Notes: generated by a model from the sequence alone, not told the origin. Positions 26,194 to 35,238 are shown, numbered from the stretch's first letter. The stretch is DNA of 64,000 nucleotides from Candidatus Eisenbacteria bacterium (GCA_016930695.1 JAFGGD010000055.1:1-64000); one strand, 5' to 3'. A program made the numbers and translations.

Positions 26194-29004
26194 TCAAGAA
26201 CACCCCGACGTGGACCCGCAGTTCATGCACTTGTAGCAGGCGCCGTTTCGGACCATGAAAGAGCCGCACTCATAGCAGGTCGGCGCGTCCGCCTGCCCCT
26301 GGATCACCCACGCCTCTCGGAACATCGGGTCTTCTTCCGGAGCGCCCGGAAGGGCGGGCGGGGACTGGGCCGACTCGGTCCGGGGCGCCGCGCCCGGCGG
26401 GAAAAGCTCGGTCTGCAGCTCGCTCTCGTCGGCGCACGCCGGACGATCCTTGAAAAACTTGAGGGTCAACCAACGGAAGATGTAATCGAGCACCGACTTG
26501 GCGATCGGGATCTCTTTGTTCCCGGTGAAGCCGGCCGGCTCGAAACGCATGTGGCTGAATTTATTGCAGAGAACCTCCATGGGGACGCCGTACTGCAACG
26601 CCATGGAAACGCTCGTGGCGAAGGCGTCCATCAGCCCCGAGACCACCGAGCCTTCCTTGGACATGGTGATGAAGATCTCGCCGGGCATGCCGTCTTCATA
26701 GAGACCGACGGTGATGTATCCCTCGTGGCCGCCGATGTTCATCTTGTGCGTGATGGCGCGCCGCTCCATGGGGAGTCGATGCCGGATCGGCTCGTAGCTC
26801 TCCTTCGCCTTCTCCTTCTCCCTTTCGGTGCTGAGCGGCTGGGTCCTCTTCGATCCGTCCCGGTAGATCGCCACCGCCTTCACGCCCATCTTCCACGCCT
26901 CGAGGTAAGTGGTGAAGACGTCGTCGACGGCCGCCTCGCTCGGCATGTTGACCGTCTTGGAGATCGCCCCGGAGATGAAGGGCTGCACCGCGCCCATCAT
27001 CCGCAGGTGGCCCATGTAGGGAATCGAGCGGACGCCGTCACGAGGTTTGAACGCGCAATCGAACACCGGTAGATGCTTCTCTTTGAGGCCCGGCGCCCCC
27101 TCGATCATGTCGTTTTTATCGATGTAATCCAGAATTTCGGCGACGTGCGCGCCGTCGTAGCCGAGCGCCTTGAGCGCCTGCGGCACCGTCCGGTTCACGA
27201 TTTTCATCATGCCGCCGCCGACCAGCTTCTTGAACTTCACCAGCGCGATGTCCGGCTCGATGCCTGTGGTGTCGCAGTCCATCATGAAACCGATCGTGCC
27301 GGTCGGGGCGAGCACGGTGACCTGCGCGTTCCGGAAACCGTGGCGCTCGCCGGCGCGGTACGCGTCCTGCCACACCTTCTCGGAAGCCTCCCAGAGAGCG
27401 CTCGGCAGGTGGTCGGCGGAGATCGCCTTCGCCGCCTCCCCGTGCTTCTTGATCACCCGAAGCATGAACTCCCGGTTCTTCGGATACTCCTCGAAGGGAC
27501 CCATCCGGTCGGAGACGCGGGAGGACTGCAGGTACGCCCGTCCGGTCAGGAGAGAGGTAATCACCGCCGCGTAAGCGCGGCCCTGCTCCGAGTCGTAGGG
27601 GAGGCCGTTCGACATGAGGAGCGCGCCCAGGTTGGCGTACCCGAGACCGAGGGGCCGGAAGCGGCCGGCGTTCTCGCGGATCGCTTCGGTCGGATAATTC
27701 GCGGCGTCGACGATGATCTCCTGCGCGGTGGTCAACACATCGATGGAATGGAAGAAGTGTTCCACGTCGAAGGAGCCGTCTTCACGGCGATAACGCATGA
27801 GGTTGAGGGACGCCAGATTGCAGGCCGAATCGTCGAGGAACATGAACTCGGAGCAGGGATTCGACGCGTTGATCCGCCCGCTCATCGGGCAGGTGTTCCA
27901 GTCGTTGATCGTGGTGTCGAACTGGATGCCCGGGTCGCCGCAGATGTGGGCCGAATCGGCGATCAGCCGCATCAGGTCTCGGGCGCGGTGGGTTTCCATC
28001 ACCTCGCCGTTCGAAACCGCCCGGAGCGCCCAGTCGCGGTCTTCCTGAACGGCGCGCATGAAATCGTCGGTCACCCGCACGCTGTTGTTCGAGTTCTGGA
28101 AAAAGACCGACCCGTAAGCCTCGCCGTCGAGCGAGCCGTCGTAGCCGTTGTCGATCAGGATCCAGGCCTTCTTCTCCTCCGCCGCCTTGCAGGTGATGAA
28201 CTCCGTCACGTCCGGGTGGTCGATATTGAGAATGACCATCTTGGCGGCGCGGCGCGTCTTGCCGCCCGACTTGATCACGCCGGCGAATGAGTCGTACCCC
28301 TTCATGAACGAGACCGGTCCGGAGCAGCTGCCGCCGCTGGAGAGGACCTCCTTGGAGGAGCGGATCGGCGACAGGTTGGTCCCCGTCCCGGAGCCCCACT
28401 TGAAGAGCATCCCCTCGGTCTTGGCCAGCTCCAGGATCGACTCCATCCGGTCCTCCACCGAGTTGATGAAGCAGGCGGAGCACTGGGGCTTCTCCTCGAT
28501 CCCCACGTTGAACCAAACCGGGCTGTTGAAGGAGGCGTTCTGATGGAGAAGGAGATAAATCAGTTCATGGTGAAAGATGTTCCGGTCTTCCTCGGTGGCG
28601 AAATAGCCGGCCCGCCAACCCCACTCGGCGAGGGTTCCCGCGACGCGGGTGATCAGCTGCTTCAGGCTTCGCTCGCCCTCCGGGGACGGCCGTGTTCTAT
28701 GAAAATACTTGGACACGGTGACGTTCGTGGCGAGCTGGGACCAAAAGGTGGGAAACTCCAGGTCCTTCTTTTCGAAGACCAGTTCCCCCTTCTCGTTGAT
28801 GATCGACGCTTCCCTCTTCTCCCACTCCACCTCGTCGAAAGGATGCACGCCGGGGGTCGTGTAGACCCGCCGGAAGGAGAGCCCACTCCGCGCAGGTCCG
28901 TTCGCGTGGCTCCTCGCCGCGCTCTCATCCGCGAACACGTCGGCGTCCCCCTTCTGTTCTTCCGGCACGGCGGCCCCGCCCGCGGGAATCCTATGCGCCT
29001 CCAT
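26194..29004 (-). CDS. nrdJ: Adenosylcobalamin-dependent (class II) ribonucleotide reductase
   Basis: ATG 29004 has GGGGGAGGT just upstream, giving 936 residues. It reduces ribonucleotides using B12 radical chemistry, without oxygen. The N-terminal domain has SFNSPVWFNVG and CSACFINSVED (redox Cys). NPCSEFMFLDDSACNLAS carries the active-site Asn/Cys/Glu loop, and VLAPTGTIGFMMDCDTTG the PTGT substrate loop. A NrdJ C-terminal domain (RAITHKMNIGGHEGYITVGL) and a zinc-ribbon tail CYECGSFMVRNGACYKC follow. Its need for B12 fits the adjacent import genes. Confidence 0.96.
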   Translation of the reverse strand: MEAHRIPAGGAAVPEEQKGDADVFADESAARSHANGPARSGLSFRRVYTTPGVHPFDEVEWEKREASIINEKGELVFEKKDLEFPTFWSQLATNVTVSKYFHRTRPSPEGERSLKQLITRVAGTLAEWGWRAGYFATEEDRNIFHHELIYLLLHQNASFNSPVWFNVGIEEKPQCSACFINSVEDRMESILELAKTEGMLFKWGSGTGTNLSPIRSSKEVLSSGGSCSGPVSFMKGYDSFAGVIKSGGKTRRAAKMVILNIDHPDVTEFITCKAAEEKKAWILIDNGYDGSLDGEAYGSVFFQNSNNSVRVTDDFMRAVQEDRDWALRAVSNGEVMETHRARDLMRLIADSAHICGDPGIQFDTTINDWNTCPMSGRINASNPCSEFMFLDDSACNLASLNLMRYRREDGSFDVEHFFHSIDVLTTAQEIIVDAANYPTEAIRENAGRFRPLGLGYANLGALLMSNGLPYDSEQGRAYAAVITSLLTGRAYLQSSRVSDRMGPFEEYPKNREFMLRVIKKHGEAAKAISADHLPSALWEASEKVWQDAYRAGERHGFRNAQVTVLAPTGTIGFMMDCDTTGIEPDIALVKFKKLVGGGMMKIVNRTVPQALKALGYDGAHVAEILDYIDKNDMIEGAPGLKEKHLPVFDCAFKPRDGVRSIPYMGHLRMMGAVQPFISGAISKTVNMPSEAAVDDVFTTYLEAWKMGVKAVAIYRDGSKRTQPLSTEREKEKAKESYEPIRHRLPMERRAITHKMNIGGHEGYITVGLYEDGMPGEIFITMSKEGSVVSGLMDAFATSVSMALQYGVPMEVLCNKFSHMRFEPAGFTGNKEIPIAKSVLDYIFRWLTLKFFKDRPACADESELQTELFPPGAAPRTESAQSPPALPGAPEEDPMFREAWVIQGQADAPTCYECGSFMVRNGACYKCMNCGSTSGCS

Positions 29005-29114
29005 GAGACCTCCCCCAACTCGGGGCAGGGCGAGCGGGAGCGCTGCACATGGGAAGTAACTTCCGCCCATCCTGCCGGATTACTACACAATCGTCAAGTA
29101 GAAAGACGGACTTC

Positions 29115-29210
29115 TCTCTGTCCCCGCGGGCACGGGGGATCTCAACACCATCTACCACAGGGGGTTAGCGCCCCAAGGTTAGGTTTCGGCTCACGAGGAG
29201 GCTCGAAACG
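29115..29210 (-). promoter_or_regulatory. Structured nrdJ leader (candidate regulatory RNA)
   Basis: The leader of about 255 bases contains GTTTCG/CGAAAC (29183-29209), GGGG/CCCC (29161-29174) and TCCCC/GGGGA (29121-29139) stems. A 7-base TGTGGTA at 29153-29159 can pair with TACCACA at 29220-29226. That segment could instead pair with GTGGTA at 29252-29257, an arrangement suited to a switch. No cobalamin aptamer was found here. Confidence 0.4.
29142..29159 (-). promoter_or_regulatory. Third NrdR-box-like element in the nrdJ leader
   Basis: TGTGGTAGATGGTGTTG on the minus strand nearly repeats box 1 (GTGGTAGATGTTGTG). It lies about 99 bases further downstream, so it may be RNA-level pairing material rather than an operator. 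Confidence 0.3.
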
Positions 29211-29226
29211 CTTCAATATGTGGTAT
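29210..29226 (-). promoter_or_regulatory. NrdR-type box 2
   Basis: Minus-strand TACCACATATTGAAG matches the core CwAtATaTwG of the NrdR consensus at 8 of 10 positions. Its centre lies exactly 31 bases from box 1, the usual three-helical-turn spacing of paired NrdR boxes. Confidence 0.55.
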
Positions 29227-29241
29227 CTAGAGAAGCCGGAA

Positions 29242-29258
29242 ACACAACATCTACCACT
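29242..29258 (-). promoter_or_regulatory. NrdR-type box 1
   Basis: Minus-strand GTGGTAGATGTTGTGT matches the right half of the NrdR consensus. It begins a few bases after the predicted transcription start, a suitable position for repression by NrdR-ATP/dATP. Confidence 0.55.
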
Positions 29259-29265
29259 ACTCGGC

Positions 29266-29295
29266 ACTATAGAGGCCGGTCGGAGGGGCTGTCAA
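29266..29295 (-). promoter_or_regulatory. Sigma70-type promoter of nrdJ
   Basis: On the minus strand TTGACA (29295-29290) and TATAGT (29271-29266) are spaced by 18 bases. An A/T-rich stretch (29296-29340) upstream resembles an UP element. It is the best sigma70 promoter in the window. The rest of 29341-29580 is GC-rich with no gene or clear terminator. Confidence 0.8.
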
Positions 29296-29580
29296 ACAAA
29301 AAGATAAAAAAAGTCGATTTAGCCTAAACACAATATTTTTAAGTGGTTGCGGGTTTTGACCGGTCCAAATGGGCCCATTCGGGCCCCGGGAACCTCCTCC
29401 GCCCCACCGGGAGGGGGAACCGGGGGACGCCGGGGGGCGAAAAGAGGGGAAAAGGGGCCGCGCGCCACCCGAAACGAGGGACGCGGTGCCCTAAAACGGG
29501 CCATGGGATGCCTTGTTCGGGGGAAGCGGAGGGTCGAGGGGACGGGAAAGCGGCTCGGGCCCACGCGCCGTCCCCCGCCG

Positions 29581-30933
29581 TCAGAAACCGTGATCGGAGA
29601 GCCAGAGGCGGACCAGCCCCTCCCGGGAGGGGTCGGCGCCGGCGGCGATTTCCAGATAGACGCGGAACGACGCGGCCGCCTCTTCGGCGCGGCCGGCCGC
29701 GTCGAACGCAAGCGCACTGTTGTAGTGCAACTCGGGTCTGTCCGGCGCGAGTTTCACCGCGCGAATGTAGGCCTCGACCGCGTCCGCGGCGCGACCCGTC
29801 TCCTCCAGCGCGGCGGCGAGGCCGGCCCAAGCGCGCCAGTCACGCCGATCTCGGCGCACCGCCCCTTGGTAGATCCTCACCGCCTCCTGCGCGCGTCCCG
29901 TCTCGACCAACGCGGCGCCCAAGTTGGTTCGGGCGCCGACATGGTCGCGATCCGCGGCTATCGCCGAACGGCTCCAGCGCTCCGCGTCTTTCCACCTGCC
30001 GAGGCGAAGCGAGAGGGAAGCGATCTGGTTCGCCGCCCGCGCCGACGTCGGGTCCTCCCGGAATGCGCGCATCGCGTCCTCGATCGCGCCGGCGGTATCG
30101 CCCCGGCGGGAACGTTCGATGGAGCCGGCGAGATCGCGTATCGATCGATTCCTCTCCGCCTCGCCCGCCTCGGAAATCCGCGCGGCGCTCCTGACCCGCC
30201 TCTCTCCCAGCGGCCGCGGAGCGGCGGGGGTTTCCGCGGTCGACCGCTTCGGCGCGGGAGCGGCCGGCTCCCGAACGGTGATTTCGGCCGCTTCGACGGC
30301 GGCCGGTGGCGTCCGGTCGATGCTCCCGGCGGGCCCCTCGGAGGAAGGTCCCGGTGCGACCGCTTCTTCCACGACCGGCGCGCCCTCCGCGGGGAGCGCC
30401 TCATCCGGAAGAGGCGGGCCGACGAGCGCGGGCGCAGCGGGCGCCGGGCGTGCGGAGGAAACGCGGATCGCGAACCCCTCGTCGTCGATCTCCGGAAGGA
30501 GCATGTCGCCCAAGGGACCCTGCCAGAGTCGCCAACCGATCCCCCATCCGACGGCGAGGCCGACGACGCACACGATCAACACCAGCGCGCGCCGCCGGAA
30601 CCGTTCCCGCCGGTTCTCCCGAAACCGGATCGGCTCCGCGAAGCGAACCCGGTAGAGAGCGCCGGCCGGCGCGGCTTCCTCCGCCCCCGGTCCGGGCGGC
30701 GGCGCGGCCGCGGGAGAAGGCTGTGAGGCCGGCGGACTCGTCGTCCGGGCGCCCTCCTCGGCCGACGGGGAAACCGACTCCCTCGCGTCCCCTTCCCGCT
30801 CCAATCCTTCCCGCTCGCTCTCCTTGAGAGCCGAAGCGATCCCCTCTACGTCGTCGTCGGGTAGGAGGCAACGATCCACCCGCTCCGGCCCCTCCCGAAC
30901 CATGGTCTCCTCGCGGCTCCGGTCCACGATCAC
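29581..30933 (-). CDS. Membrane-anchored TPR protein (MshN-like)
   Basis: GTG 30933 overlaps the secretin stop (GTGA); 450 residues, although an ATG 10 codons in is possible. A cytoplasmic Pro/Ala-rich N-terminus leads to one membrane helix (ALVLIVCVVGLAVGWGIGW, about residues 115-133). A low-complexity linker and about four TPR units in the last 180 residues follow (for example AGLAAALEETGRAADAVEAY). This architecture resembles MshN of the MSHA pilus system. It is the last gene of the pilus operon and probably a periplasmic assembly factor. Confidence 0.75.
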   Translation of the reverse strand: MIVDRSREETMVREGPERVDRCLLPDDDVEGIASALKESEREGLEREGDARESVSPSAEEGARTTSPPASQPSPAAAPPPGPGAEEAAPAGALYRVRFAEPIRFRENRRERFRRRALVLIVCVVGLAVGWGIGWRLWQGPLGDMLLPEIDDEGFAIRVSSARPAPAAPALVGPPLPDEALPAEGAPVVEEAVAPGPSSEGPAGSIDRTPPAAVEAAEITVREPAAPAPKRSTAETPAAPRPLGERRVRSAARISEAGEAERNRSIRDLAGSIERSRRGDTAGAIEDAMRAFREDPTSARAANQIASLSLRLGRWKDAERWSRSAIAADRDHVGARTNLGAALVETGRAQEAVRIYQGAVRRDRRDWRAWAGLAAALEETGRAADAVEAYIRAVKLAPDRPELHYNSALAFDAAGRAEEAAASFRVYLEIAAGADPSREGLVRLWLSDHGF

Positions 30934-32540
30934 TTACCCCCCAGGCGATCCATTTCGCTCCGCGCATATCGATCCGCGTCCTCGCCCACGACAAGCTGCG
31001 GCCGGAGCGTGATGACCAGTTCCACCCGAGTCGTGACCTTGTCGGTACGGCGGAACAGGTGCCCCAGCACCGGGATCTTGCCGAGGAAGGGGACCATGCT
31101 CACCTGTTCCGTGGCCCGGTCCTTCATCAGCCCGCCGATGATCAGCGTGTTATTGTTTCGCACGCGAACGACCGTGTCCACTTCGCGGATGTCGAGAACC
31201 GGCGCGTTGGCCAGCACGTCCGCGCCGGTCGCGCCGGGCGGGAAGACGTCCTCGCCGACCAGTTCGGTGAGCGACGGGTGGATGTTCATCATGATCTCGC
31301 CGTCGGCGCTGATCTGGGGAGTCACGTCGAGCACGAGGCCGATGGTCACCCGCTCCGGCTCGACGGTGAAGATCGGCGTCGTGGTGCCGTCGGAGTTCGT
31401 CTCGTAATCGATCCGCTGGGAGAAGAAGCTCTCCTCCCGGGCCACCTTGATGATCGCCTTCTGGTTGTTCATCGACGCCAACCGCGGCGAGCTGACCACC
31501 TTCACGTCTCCCTGGCTGGCGAGCGCGTCCAGGACGATGTCGAAATCCCCCTCGGACCAAGCGATCTCGAAAACCGCGTTCTGCGGGCTGAGCCTCTGCG
31601 CCGCCGCGCCGTCGTCGTTGCCGAAAACGCTCTGCACGTTGTTGCCCGTCCCGGGGATCCGGCTCCAGTCGATCCCCTGGTGGAACTCCTCGCTGAGGGA
31701 CACCTCGAAGATGCGCGCCTCGATCAGCACCTGCCTGTGGGCGCTCCCCTCGATTCGTTCGAGGAAATCGGCGACCCGGTTCAGCTTGGCGAAGGGGGCG
31801 GTCACCATCACGATGCCGGAGAGCGGATTCACGACGAGCCGCTCCGCGCCCGCCCGCCCTTCATAACGCCCCGCGCCGAGAGGAAGACCCGGCGCGGTAT
31901 TGATCACCACGCCCGTTTCGGCGTCGTCGAACACGATTTTCTCCAGCCCGGCGATGATGTCCGCCCAAGGATCGGCGGAGGTCTCGAGGTCCACCTGGAC
32001 CCGGCTCTCTCCGTCCGACCCGCCGGAAGAGGAGGTCTGGGCGTCTTGGCTGCCGCCGCTCGACGCGGCGAGCCGCGTCTGGCCCGTCCGCACGCCCGTC
32101 ACATAGTCCACGGTGAATATGCGGGTCTGCAGGCCGTCGCCATGCACGCGGAGAAGCCCGTTCCGAATGGTATAGGTAAAACCCGCCTGCTCGATGATCG
32201 CGTCCAAAGCTTCTTGGATCGGTATCTTTTGTACTTCGAGCGTCACCCGCCCCTGCACGTCCGAGTCGAGCACCAGGTCGAGGCCGGCCTGTTCGGCGAC
32301 GGCGAAGAGCACGTTCCGGATCTCCGCCTCTCGGGCCACCACCGACACGGGCCGGTGCTCGGGGAGCGGAAGCGGCTCCTCCGACTCGGACGCGGTGATC
32401 CGAATCCGCTCCATCGGTTCCCGCTCTTCCGCGGGCGTTCCTCCCCCGGCCCGGTCCGGCGGCGCGGGAGGCGGCGCCTGGGATGCGCAACCGGCGAGCA
32501 GCGCCGCCGAGAGGACGGTCCAAATCATTTTATGTTTCAT
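30930..32540 (-). CDS. Secretin (MshL/GspD/PilQ-type outer-membrane channel)
   Basis: This 536-residue protein starts with a lipoprotein signal ending LLAGC (Cys 18), so it may reach the outer membrane without a separate pilotin. Short N-domains follow (VSVVAREAEIRNVLFAVAEQ and GRVTLEVQKIPIQEALDAI). The C-terminal secretin domain includes RQVLIEARIFEVSLSEEF, VVSSPRLASMNNQKA and the terminal NNTLIIGGLMKD. The compact N-terminus is closest to MshL. The start overlaps the upstream stop (ATGA). Confidence 0.93.
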   Translation of the reverse strand: MKHKMIWTVLSAALLAGCASQAPPPAPPDRAGGGTPAEEREPMERIRITASESEEPLPLPEHRPVSVVAREAEIRNVLFAVAEQAGLDLVLDSDVQGRVTLEVQKIPIQEALDAIIEQAGFTYTIRNGLLRVHGDGLQTRIFTVDYVTGVRTGQTRLAASSGGSQDAQTSSSGGSDGESRVQVDLETSADPWADIIAGLEKIVFDDAETGVVINTAPGLPLGAGRYEGRAGAERLVVNPLSGIVMVTAPFAKLNRVADFLERIEGSAHRQVLIEARIFEVSLSEEFHQGIDWSRIPGTGNNVQSVFGNDDGAAAQRLSPQNAVFEIAWSEGDFDIVLDALASQGDVKVVSSPRLASMNNQKAIIKVAREESFFSQRIDYETNSDGTTTPIFTVEPERVTIGLVLDVTPQISADGEIMMNIHPSLTELVGEDVFPPGATGADVLANAPVLDIREVDTVVRVRNNNTLIIGGLMKDRATEQVSMVPFLGKIPVLGHLFRRTDKVTTRVELVITLRPQLVVGEDADRYARSEMDRLGGK

Positions 32541-33076
32541 CTACCCGCTCCGTTCACCCGTACTCCGCGATTAAGGGGGACGATCTCGATCCATTCCCTG
32601 CCGTTTTCGCCTTCCACCAGAACGCGGCGGCCGTCCACGCCGATCACCCGGACGCCCCCCGCTTCCTGCCCGATCCGCGCCGCCCCTCCGCCGAGGAGGA
32701 TCACCGGCTTCCCGCCGGCGTTGATCAGCGCGCGCACGTCGGGAGGGGAATGCTCCGCTCCCCCGGGGGCGGACGACGCCGTCGCGCGCGCTCCGATCGA
32801 CCGGTGCTCCGGCCCGTAGCGTGCTTCCTCCGGGGCGGTGAGAAAGGGGGTGTTCCCCCATGGCCGCCCGGCGAGCGTCGGCGCTCCCATTTCTCCCCCC
32901 TCCGCGGCGGGGCTGAAAGAGGGAACCGGGTCCTGCATGCTCGCATCGGCGGCGATCTCCTCGAGCAGGGAGACGGGAACCGCCGTGAACCGTTCGCCCC
33001 AGAACCCATAAGAGGCGACGGCGAGACAGAGCGCGGCCGCGGCCCAGAGAGGAGCGGCCTCCCGCTTAAAGAGCAT
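32537..33076 (-). CDS. Small periplasmic pilus assembly protein (MshK/PilP/GspC-like position)
   Basis: This 179-residue protein has one N-terminal membrane helix (PLWAAAALCLAVASYGFWG). After a disordered Pro/Glu linker comes a short C-terminal domain, VRALINAGGKPVILLGGGAA to VEGENGREWIEIVPL. That resembles the small HR/PilP beta-domains that contact secretins. Sequence recognition is weak; position between the PilO-like gene and the secretin is the main evidence. It overlaps its upstream neighbour by 11 bases. Confidence 0.65.
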   Translation of the reverse strand: MLFKREAAPLWAAAALCLAVASYGFWGERFTAVPVSLLEEIAADASMQDPVPSFSPAAEGGEMGAPTLAGRPWGNTPFLTAPEEARYGPEHRSIGARATASSAPGGAEHSPPDVRALINAGGKPVILLGGGAARIGQEAGGVRVIGVDGRRVLVEGENGREWIEIVPLNRGVRVNGAGR

Positions 33077-33722
33077 CGGGATCCCTCCCGTAGGTGGCGA
33101 TCTCCATCTCCACGTCCAGCCGCGGATCGCCGCGCCGAATCTCCGCCGCGCGGATCTCCACGATGCGCGGCATCCGCTCCAACCCGTCCAGGAAGCGGAC
33201 CAACGACCGGTAGGACGCGGCGAACCGCACCTCGTAGCTGTAGCGCGAACGGTCCGCCCTCACGCCGGCGGGGACGGCGTCCTCTTCCCAGGGATCCTCC
33301 CAACCATCCCCACCACCATCCTCGTCCTCCTCGACGTCGCCCGAGATCGCCCGCGTCTCCTCGAAGAGGGGCGTGGGCGGCCTCTCGACCAGACTGAAAC
33401 CATCGAGGTCCACTTCGTCGGCCAGCTCGTTCAGCGCCGAGGAGAAGGAGAGACGTGTCTCGCCGGCGGGCACCGCTCCCTCGTAGGCGACGCGCACCGC
33501 CACCCACGCTTCCTCCTCCGTGTCCGACGGCTCGTCCCATTCGGCGATCCAATCGGCGAGCAGGCGGGTCTCCCTTTCCAGAGAAGCCCAGGCCGCTTTG
33601 TGGGAAGCGAGACGCGCGCGCTCCGCCCCCGCGCCCATGAGAAAAATCGCGAAAAGGACGACGCCGGCCGCCAGCGCGACCCTCGTGATTTTTCGTCCCT
33701 CCCCGTCGCGATGCACGCGCAC
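33066..33722 (-). CDS. PilO/GspM-like inner-membrane assembly protein
   Basis: GTG 33722 lies 4 bases after the previous stop, with GGAGG upstream; 218 residues. One membrane helix (VALAAGVVLFAIFLMGAGA) near the N-terminus is followed by a predicted coiled segment. The C-terminal ferredoxin-like domain (YSYEVRFAASYRSLVRFLDG then MPRIVEIRAAEI) is typical of PilO. An acidic insert VEEDEDGGGDGWEDPWEED near residues 135-155 is unusual and might bind calcium. Confidence 0.75.
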   Translation of the reverse strand: MRVHRDGEGRKITRVALAAGVVLFAIFLMGAGAERARLASHKAAWASLERETRLLADWIAEWDEPSDTEEEAWVAVRVAYEGAVPAGETRLSFSSALNELADEVDLDGFSLVERPPTPLFEETRAISGDVEEDEDGGGDGWEDPWEEDAVPAGVRADRSRYSYEVRFAASYRSLVRFLDGLERMPRIVEIRAAEIRRGDPRLDVEMEIATYGRDPDAL

Positions 33723-33726
33723 CTTC

Positions 33727-35238
33727 CTACACCTCCGGTTCCGCGAGGACCACGAAGGAGAGTTCGCTCTCCCCCTCCGTATCCCCCCGAATCTCGATCG
33801 GCTCCACTTCGGCGTTCGCGAAGACCGGGCTCCTGCGGATCGCCTCATAGAAGCGGTTGAACTGCCGCTGCGCCTCGGTGCCGCTCGGCGCGCGGATCAT
33901 CCCCTCGACACGGAGCAGAAGCGGCCCCTCCTCGTCATCGTAGGCGACCCGCTCCAACGCCAGCCCGTCGGTGGCGGCGAGGGACAACACGCGAAGCGCC
34001 TCGCCCAGGTCCTGGAGCGGCCGGCGACTCTCCTCCAGGAACGCGAGCCGGCGAAGCGCCTCGGTCCGGGCGGCGCGGATCTCATCCAACTCGATCGCCT
34101 CCCGGTTCGCCAGCTTCTGCCGGAACGCGTAGGCGCGGATCTCCGCGGCGAGCCCACGCTCGTGCGCCAGATGGACGCCGTGGAAGAGCGCCATCGCGCC
34201 GGCGAGGACGAGAAGCGCGGTCGCGCCGATCCGCACGGTCCGCCGCCGGGCGCTCCGCAGAATCGATGCTTCCGGCCGCAGGTCGATGTCCGGCGAGGCG
34301 GTCAGCCCCGAAACGGCGGCGGCGATGGCGCTCACCCAGCGGCCCGCCTCGCACTTCGCCTCCTCTCCCCCGCCGAAAAGTGAGGGGTCCAGGCCCACCG
34401 CGTCCGCCGTCCGCTCCACCCGCGCGTCGAAACGCTCGGCGCAGGCCGGAAGGATCGCATCGAAGCCCTCCAGGTCGCCGGAGATCAGGATCCGTCCGAC
34501 CCCCTTCCCCTTCAATTGATGATTGAAGTAAAGAAGGGAGCGGCCGATCTCGCCGACGAGGTGATTGGACCAGGCCGGATCGAAGCGGAGAGGGCCGGCC
34601 GCGTCGTTCCCCTCCCGCGGAGAGGCGGGCATGCGGAATTCGCGGGCGAGAAGCAGGTCGCCGGCGAGCGTGAAGCCCACCGTCCCGATGGTCTCGCCGA
34701 AGTGGACGATCACCGTCCCGTGGTCGCGGTCCGTGTCGGACAGGGTCTCCCGGAGCAACCCGACGATCGCCGCCGCGGGGCTGATCAGCCGCTCCACCCG
34801 GAAGCCCGCTTCGCGTAGGCGGTTCACGATCCGCTCCGGCGCCTCCTTCTCGACGGAAACGGTGAGCAGGTCGCCCGACTCCTCTTCCCGGTAGGGGGCC
34901 CAGCTCACCTCCTGCCCCTGGGTCTTGCCGGAGGCGGGGGAGAAGTGCTGCTCCAGCGCTCGCCGGAGCCGGGCGCCCTTCATGGGCGGAAGCTGCAGCC
35001 GTTCGTGGCGGAGCGACAGGTCGGAGAGGATCGCCGTCACGCCGGGCCGGGCCGACCCCGTCGCGGCGCGCCCCCCGGCCTCCGGCTCGATCGACTCCCG
35101 GGCGACGGAGATCACGATCGCGGTCCCGTCGCGCCGGGCGCGGACCAGGCGGTCTTCTCCGGCTACATGCGCCAGTCCCCAGGCGCCGGCGTCCCGCGGG
35201 TGTCTCTTCTTCGTGTCGCGCGATCCGCCCATCATCAC
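33727..35238 (-). CDS. PilM-PilN fusion (GspL/MshI-like) assembly protein
   Basis: This 503-residue protein starts at GTG 35238 (GTGA overlap); ATGs at 35235 and 35232 are alternatives. The first 320 residues resemble the actin-like PilM fold (VIVHFGETIGTVGFTLAGDL; RILISGDLEGFDAILPA). A membrane helix (VRIGATALLVLAGAMALFHG) and a PilN-like periplasmic domain follow. PilM and PilN are separate in type IV pili, while GspL-like proteins combine them. It likely links the ATPase to the inner-membrane platform. Confidence 0.82.
   Translation of the reverse strand: MMMGGSRDTKKRHPRDAGAWGLAHVAGEDRLVRARRDGTAIVISVARESIEPEAGGRAATGSARPGVTAILSDLSLRHERLQLPPMKGARLRRALEQHFSPASGKTQGQEVSWAPYREEESGDLLTVSVEKEAPERIVNRLREAGFRVERLISPAAAIVGLLRETLSDTDRDHGTVIVHFGETIGTVGFTLAGDLLLAREFRMPASPREGNDAAGPLRFDPAWSNHLVGEIGRSLLYFNHQLKGKGVGRILISGDLEGFDAILPACAERFDARVERTADAVGLDPSLFGGGEEAKCEAGRWVSAIAAAVSGLTASPDIDLRPEASILRSARRRTVRIGATALLVLAGAMALFHGVHLAHERGLAAEIRAYAFRQKLANREAIELDEIRAARTEALRRLAFLEESRRPLQDLGEALRVLSLAATDGLALERVAYDDEEGPLLLRVEGMIRAPSGTEAQRQFNRFYEAIRRSPVFANAEVEPIEIRGDTEGESELSFVVLAEPEV

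Noticed and set aside
29005-29265. Second cobalamin riboswitch ahead of nrdJ
   Set aside because: None of the B12-box or GCCACTG core elements is present. The leader stems and NrdR-like boxes are different.
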